Both the position numbers and the translations under genes were made by a program. From Acidicaldus organivorans (lineage in GTDB: Bacteria > Pseudomonadota > Alphaproteobacteria > Acetobacterales > Acetobacteraceae): a stretch of 9,378 bases of DNA. The stretch spans positions 5,130 through 14,507 of the forward strand of contig KN173957.1 in assembly GCA_000759655.1 (NCBI GenBank), written 5' to 3'. Below, piece by piece: positions 7,591 through 9,378 of this stretch. Within the stretch, counting starts at the first letter, position 1; each line of letters starts with the position of its first letter. The notes under the pieces were generated by a model. It worked only from the letters and a program-made list of their open reading frames with translations, searched no databases and was not told where the DNA came from.

Positions 7591-9080
7591 CGTGCGGCAA
7601 GCCAGGCTTCGAAGGAGGCGCGTTCGGTTGGGGTGAGGCGGAGCGCGTGCTTGGTCCGGCGTTCGAGAATGTCGTCGGCGGTCTCCGCCCATTCGGTGGC
7701 GATCAGATAATCGGCCTCGCGTGCGTAGAGTTCGCCCCCGAAATGACGGCCGAGATCGGCAGGCGTTCGCGCCCCGTCCAGCATTTCGAGCGCGCGCGTG
7801 CCGTAGCGGCGGGCGTAATGGCCGAGGAGAGGGGCGGGAAGGCCGGGATAACGCCGGATAAGCGCCTCGCGGAAGGAGGCGAGACCGTGGACCCCGCCCG
7901 GGATGTCGCCACCCGGCAAGGGGGCCTCTGCCGTCCATTTCTGGCGGGCGGAGGGAGGAAGGAAACGGGCAAGCCGTTCAAGCGCGTGTTCGGCGAGTTT
8001 GCGATAGGTGGTGATCTTGCCGCCGAAAATGCTCAAGAGTGGCGGCGGGCCGTCATCGAGGTCGAGCACGTAGTCGCGGGTGACGGCGGAAGGATTGTCC
8101 TTCTCGTCGTCATAGAGCGGCCTGACGCCGGAGAATTCGGCCAAGATGTCGGTCTCGGCGAAATCGCGCCGGAAATAGCGGCGGAGCACATCGAGGAGAT
8201 AGCCCCGTTCGGCGGCATCGATCGCCACTTTCCTGGGATCCCCCTCGTAAGGGATGTCGGTGGTTCCGACCAGCGCGAAATCCTCCTCGTAGGGGTTGAC
8301 GAAAATCACACGCCGGTCGTGGTTTTGCAGGAGATAGGCGTGATCGCCCTCCCAGAATTTGCGGAGCACAATGTGGCTCCCCTTGACCAGGCGCACGCGG
8401 CGGCGGCTGTTCACCCCGATCACGCCGCTCAGCACATCGCCGACCCAGGGGCCTGCGGCATTGACCAGGATACGGGCGGCGATTTCGCTTTCGCTGCCAT
8501 CGGGCGCGGCGAGCCGGACCCGCCAGAGCCCGTCGCGGCGCATCGCCTGCACCACGCGGGTGCGGGGGCGGATCACCGCGCCCCGCCGCGCGGCATCGAG
8601 CGCGTTGAGCACGACGAGGCGCGCATCATCCACCCAGCAATCGGAATATTCGAACCCGACCCGGAAAGAGGGGCGAAGCGCTGTCCCAGGTTCTGCGGCG
8701 GTGAGATCGACACGGCGGCTTCCCGGCAGCACCTTGCGTCCGCCGAGATGATCGTAGAGAAAAAGGCCGAGCCGGATCATCCACACCGGCCGCTGCTCGG
8801 GGCTGTGCGGCAGCACGAAGCGGAGCGGCCAGATGATGTGCGGGGCGAGGGCGAGCAGCACCTCGCGTTCGATCAGCGCCTCCCGCACCAGGCGGAATTC
8901 GTAATATTCGAGATAGCGGAGCCCGCCGTGAATGAGCTTGCCCGAGCGCGAGGAGGTGCCCTCACCGAGATCGTCCTTTTCGGCGAGGAAGACGGAAAGC
9001 CCCCGTCCTGCCGCATCACGGGCGATCCCCACCCCGTTGATGCCGCCGCCAATGATGCAGAGATCGAAGGGCTCGCTCAT
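7587..9080 (-). CDS. glpD: FAD-dependent glycerol-3-phosphate dehydrogenase (GlpD type) or polyol-phosphate dehydrogenase
   Basis: 497-residue flavoenzyme, the usual length for homodimeric respiratory GlpD. That enzyme oxidises sn-glycerol 3-phosphate to DHAP at the inner face of the cytoplasmic membrane and passes electrons to quinone. The N-terminal Rossmann motif is IIGGGINGVGIARDAAGRG (9-27). It is followed by the GlpD signature GTSSRSGKLIHGGLRYLE and later by SIFGGKITTYRKLAEHAL, with K355 matching K354 of E. coli GlpD. The C-terminal EWAETADDILERRTK is also typical. ATG 9080 overlaps the upstream FucA-like gene (ATGA), and its own stop overlaps the next aldolase (ATGA); the frame is open to 9227, but that is inside the upstream gene. 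Sitting between two aldolases rather than with glpF or glpK, it may act on another polyol phosphate, as the GlpD homologue EryB does with erythritol phosphate. Family is certain; substrate is not. Confidence 0.9.
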   Translation of the reverse strand: MSEPFDLCIIGGGINGVGIARDAAGRGLSVFLAEKDDLGEGTSSRSGKLIHGGLRYLEYYEFRLVREALIEREVLLALAPHIIWPLRFVLPHSPEQRPVWMIRLGLFLYDHLGGRKVLPGSRRVDLTAAEPGTALRPSFRVGFEYSDCWVDDARLVVLNALDAARRGAVIRPRTRVVQAMRRDGLWRVRLAAPDGSESEIAARILVNAAGPWVGDVLSGVIGVNSRRRVRLVKGSHIVLRKFWEGDHAYLLQNHDRRVIFVNPYEEDFALVGTTDIPYEGDPRKVAIDAAERGYLLDVLRRYFRRDFAETDILAEFSGVRPLYDDEKDNPSAVTRDYVLDLDDGPPPLLSIFGGKITTYRKLAEHALERLARFLPPSARQKWTAEAPLPGGDIPGGVHGLASFREALIRRYPGLPAPLLGHYARRYGTRALEMLDGARTPADLGRHFGGELYAREADYLIATEWAETADDILERRTKHALRLTPTERASFEAWLAAR

Positions 9081-9378
9081 GCGGCGCTCTTCGTCTCCTC
9101 GATGCCGTAGGTGGCGAACTTGGCCGCGGTCTCGGCGATCTGTTCGTCGGAGAGCAGCACCGGGCCGCCGATGAGCAGGCTGAAATAATACTGCCGCGCA
9201 ATGGTCTCGAGTTCGACCGCGCGCCATAATGCCTTCTCGAGCGACTCACCGAGCGCGATCATGCCGTGATTGGCAAGAAGACAGGCCATCCGTCCCTCGA
9301 GCGCGGCGAGCGCATGATCGGAGAGCTCCTTGGTGCCGAACGTGGCATAGGGCGCGCAGCGCACATTCGTCCCGCCAA
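9077..9378 (-). CDS. FucA-like class II aldolase (L-fuculose-phosphate aldolase family), C-terminal part
   Basis: Only the last ~99 residues are in the window; the frame is open to the right edge, so the start lies outside. It reads GGTNVRCAPYATFGTKELSDH and continues with LLANHGMIALGESLEKALWRAVELETIARQYY and a closing LSDEQI...KFATYG. This closely follows the C-terminal half of E. coli FucA. The His of ANHG is the third zinc ligand; the HxH pair is outside. Such enzymes split ketose 1-phosphates to DHAP and an aldehyde such as lactaldehyde or glycolaldehyde. The stop codon overlaps the start of the glpD-like gene (ATGA), so the two are translationally coupled. L-fuculose 1-phosphate, D-ribulose 1-phosphate or another ketose 1-phosphate are all possible substrates. 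Confidence 0.88.
   Translation of the reverse strand, partial: GGTNVRCAPYATFGTKELSDHALAALEGRMACLLANHGMIALGESLEKALWRAVELETIARQYYFSLLIGGPVLLSDEQIAETAAKFATYGIEETKSAA

Noticed and set aside
7591..7938. Longer start for the 350-aa aldolase
   Set aside because: The added part is an out-of-frame reading of glpD, and aldolase similarity begins shortly after ATG 7590, which forms an ATGA junction.
7647..9110. 487-codon open frame on the plus strand opposite the glpD-like gene, and similar long frames on the plus strand at 6571-7473 and 220-735
   Set aside because: These are antisense shadows produced by high GC at third codon positions. Their translations are low in complexity with no recognisable domain, while the opposite strand encodes clear families.
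9081..9227. Longer start for the glpD-like gene
   Set aside because: The extension reads the FucA-like gene out of frame; the Rossmann motif begins a few residues after ATG 9080.

Overview
The window is GC-rich chromosomal DNA, roughly 62-72% GC in the GC-rich lines I counted by hand. It has tight operons, ATGA start/stop overlaps and strong GGAGG ribosome binding sites. Gene content (glyoxylate carboligase with a divergent IclR regulator, a respiratory GlpD, class II aldolases) fits a proteobacterium, most likely an alphaproteobacterium; I cannot name the genus. No tRNA, rRNA, CRISPR array, transposase or integrase is visible.

From left to right: (1) 1-3530, minus strand: a two-gene operon that looks like a RADAR anti-phage system. 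It consists of a P-loop ATPase of 790 aa (RdrA-like), joined by an ATGA overlap to a large adenosine-deaminase-like protein (RdrB-like). The latter carries an HxH metal motif, and its C-terminal part runs off the left edge. (2) 3531-3629: a short gap with hairpins and an imperfect 17-bp direct repeat, one copy of which covers the end of gcl. (3) 3630-5417, minus strand: gcl, glyoxylate carboligase, complete. (4) 5418-5691: a divergent regulatory region with palindromes and repeated CGGAA and GGATTTT elements. (5) 5692-6558, plus strand: an AllR-like IclR-family regulator, probably glyoxylate-responsive and controlling gcl. (6) 6538-9378, minus strand: a translationally coupled operon, read from the right, encoding a FucA-like class II aldolase (partial at the right edge), a GlpD-type FAD dehydrogenase and a second, longer class II aldolase of 350 aa.

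The metabolic genes fit together. A GlpD-type enzyme could oxidise glycerol 3-phosphate or a polyol 1-phosphate, and a FucA-type aldolase could split the resulting ketose 1-phosphate to DHAP and an aldehyde. If that aldehyde is glycolaldehyde it could reach glyoxylate, which Gcl condenses to tartronate semialdehyde. Only Gcl chemistry is secure; the sugar or polyol substrate is unknown.

The most striking feature is the defence operon. rdrB and the ATPase half of rdrA have host-like high GC, but about 1.3 kb of rdrA (about 1203-2500, the C-terminal ~430 residues) is about 25-35% GC in most lines counted. The reading frame stays intact throughout. The gene therefore looks like a mosaic: a conserved motor domain joined to a C-terminal region of foreign origin. 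RADAR itself is a known system; the mosaic structure and its placement directly behind gcl are what deserve attention.
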